Source: Meandrina meandrites | Lineage: Eukaryota > Cnidaria > Anthozoa > Scleractinia > Meandrinidae | Direction: 5' to 3' | Assembly: GCA_963693305.1 (NCBI GenBank) | Contig: OY855913.1 | Span: 5,159,001-5,223,000, forward strand | DNA: 64,000 nt | How positions within the stretch are numbered: position 1 is the first letter of the stretch | DNA letters: not shown here | Content: more notes on this DNA, generated by a model | Told to the model about the DNA's origin: nothing | What the model saw: only the letters and a program-made list of their open reading frames with translations | The model's database searches: none

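Larger units (their letters stand above)
797..63984 (+). other. Introns with no other recognised content
   Basis: Gaps longer than 300 bp in which I see only AT-rich intron: 5802-6235, 6275-6753, 8443-8857, 9635-10138, 12892-13395, 16174-16667, 16960-17432, 17705-18327, 26668-27188, 33881-34433, 38969-39314, 39396-39882, 46536-47075, 48011-48478, 48578-49158, 50882-51522, 51622-51956, 52494-52878, 53847-54275, 54336-54754, 59278-59847, 60496-60983, 62049-62449 and 63083-63521. Other long gaps hold the repeats listed separately. Confidence 0.6.

Noticed and set aside
1..64000. Bacterial operon or viral origin
   Set aside because: Split genes with consistent GT-AG introns, LINE and Penelope insertions and secreted animal domains show a metazoan genome.

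Overview
The window is metazoan nuclear DNA: AT-rich introns, GT-AG splice sites throughout, 5'-truncated retroelements, MITE-like hairpins and microsatellites. The secreted domain set (von Willebrand A, LamG-like jellyroll, one WSC-like cysteine domain) and the style of the small hairpin elements suggest a cnidarian, most likely an anthozoan such as a stony coral. This placement is inference; no marker gene proves it.

Almost the whole window is one strand (+) of one gene, or a very tight cluster of sibling genes. I can place 77 exons from 459 to 63566, plus a likely 78th cut by the window end. They encode 23 LamG-like domains, 16 vWA domains (the first only as its C-terminal part, one other split over two exons), 36 short proline-rich linker exons and one WSC-like exon. 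Apart from the three boundaries inside the two split vWA domains, every exon starts and ends in phase 1, and no start codon exon, stop exon or poly(A) site is visible. Joined, they give about 25.3 kb of open coding sequence (about 8,400 residues) with both ends outside the window. The likely product is a huge secreted matrix or adhesion protein.

Layout: 0.4-6.3 kb, mixed vWA/LamG modules. 6.2-16.0 kb, a linker-LamG A-linker-vWA-LamG B cassette present three times; copies 2 and 3 have a 3,257-bp period and are nearly identical even in introns. 16-32 kb, mixed modules with Thr/Pro linkers, mostly vWA domains that have lost metal-binding (MIDAS) residues, and long repeat-bearing introns. 33-63.6 kb, a more regular vWA-linker-LamG-linker series with intact MIDAS residues, very homogeneous LamG domains and linkers that become Arg-Pro rich, up to long (RP)n runs; a single WSC-like domain sits at 59.8 kb.

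Inserted in introns are a Penelope-like element with a GIY-YIG domain, perfect 111-bp inverted repeats and a 13-bp target duplication (18.4-19.5 kb), a 5'-truncated LINE with a 15-bp target duplication (56.4-57.3 kb), two related TIR elements (32.0 and 40.9 kb), several foldback MITEs, a 60-bp minisatellite (28.4-29.6 kb), a 9-bp minisatellite (37.4-37.9 kb) and microsatellites. Working idea: LamG modules bind glycans or polyanions through basic surfaces, intact vWA modules give metal-dependent protein contacts, and the proline linkers act as stiff spacers.
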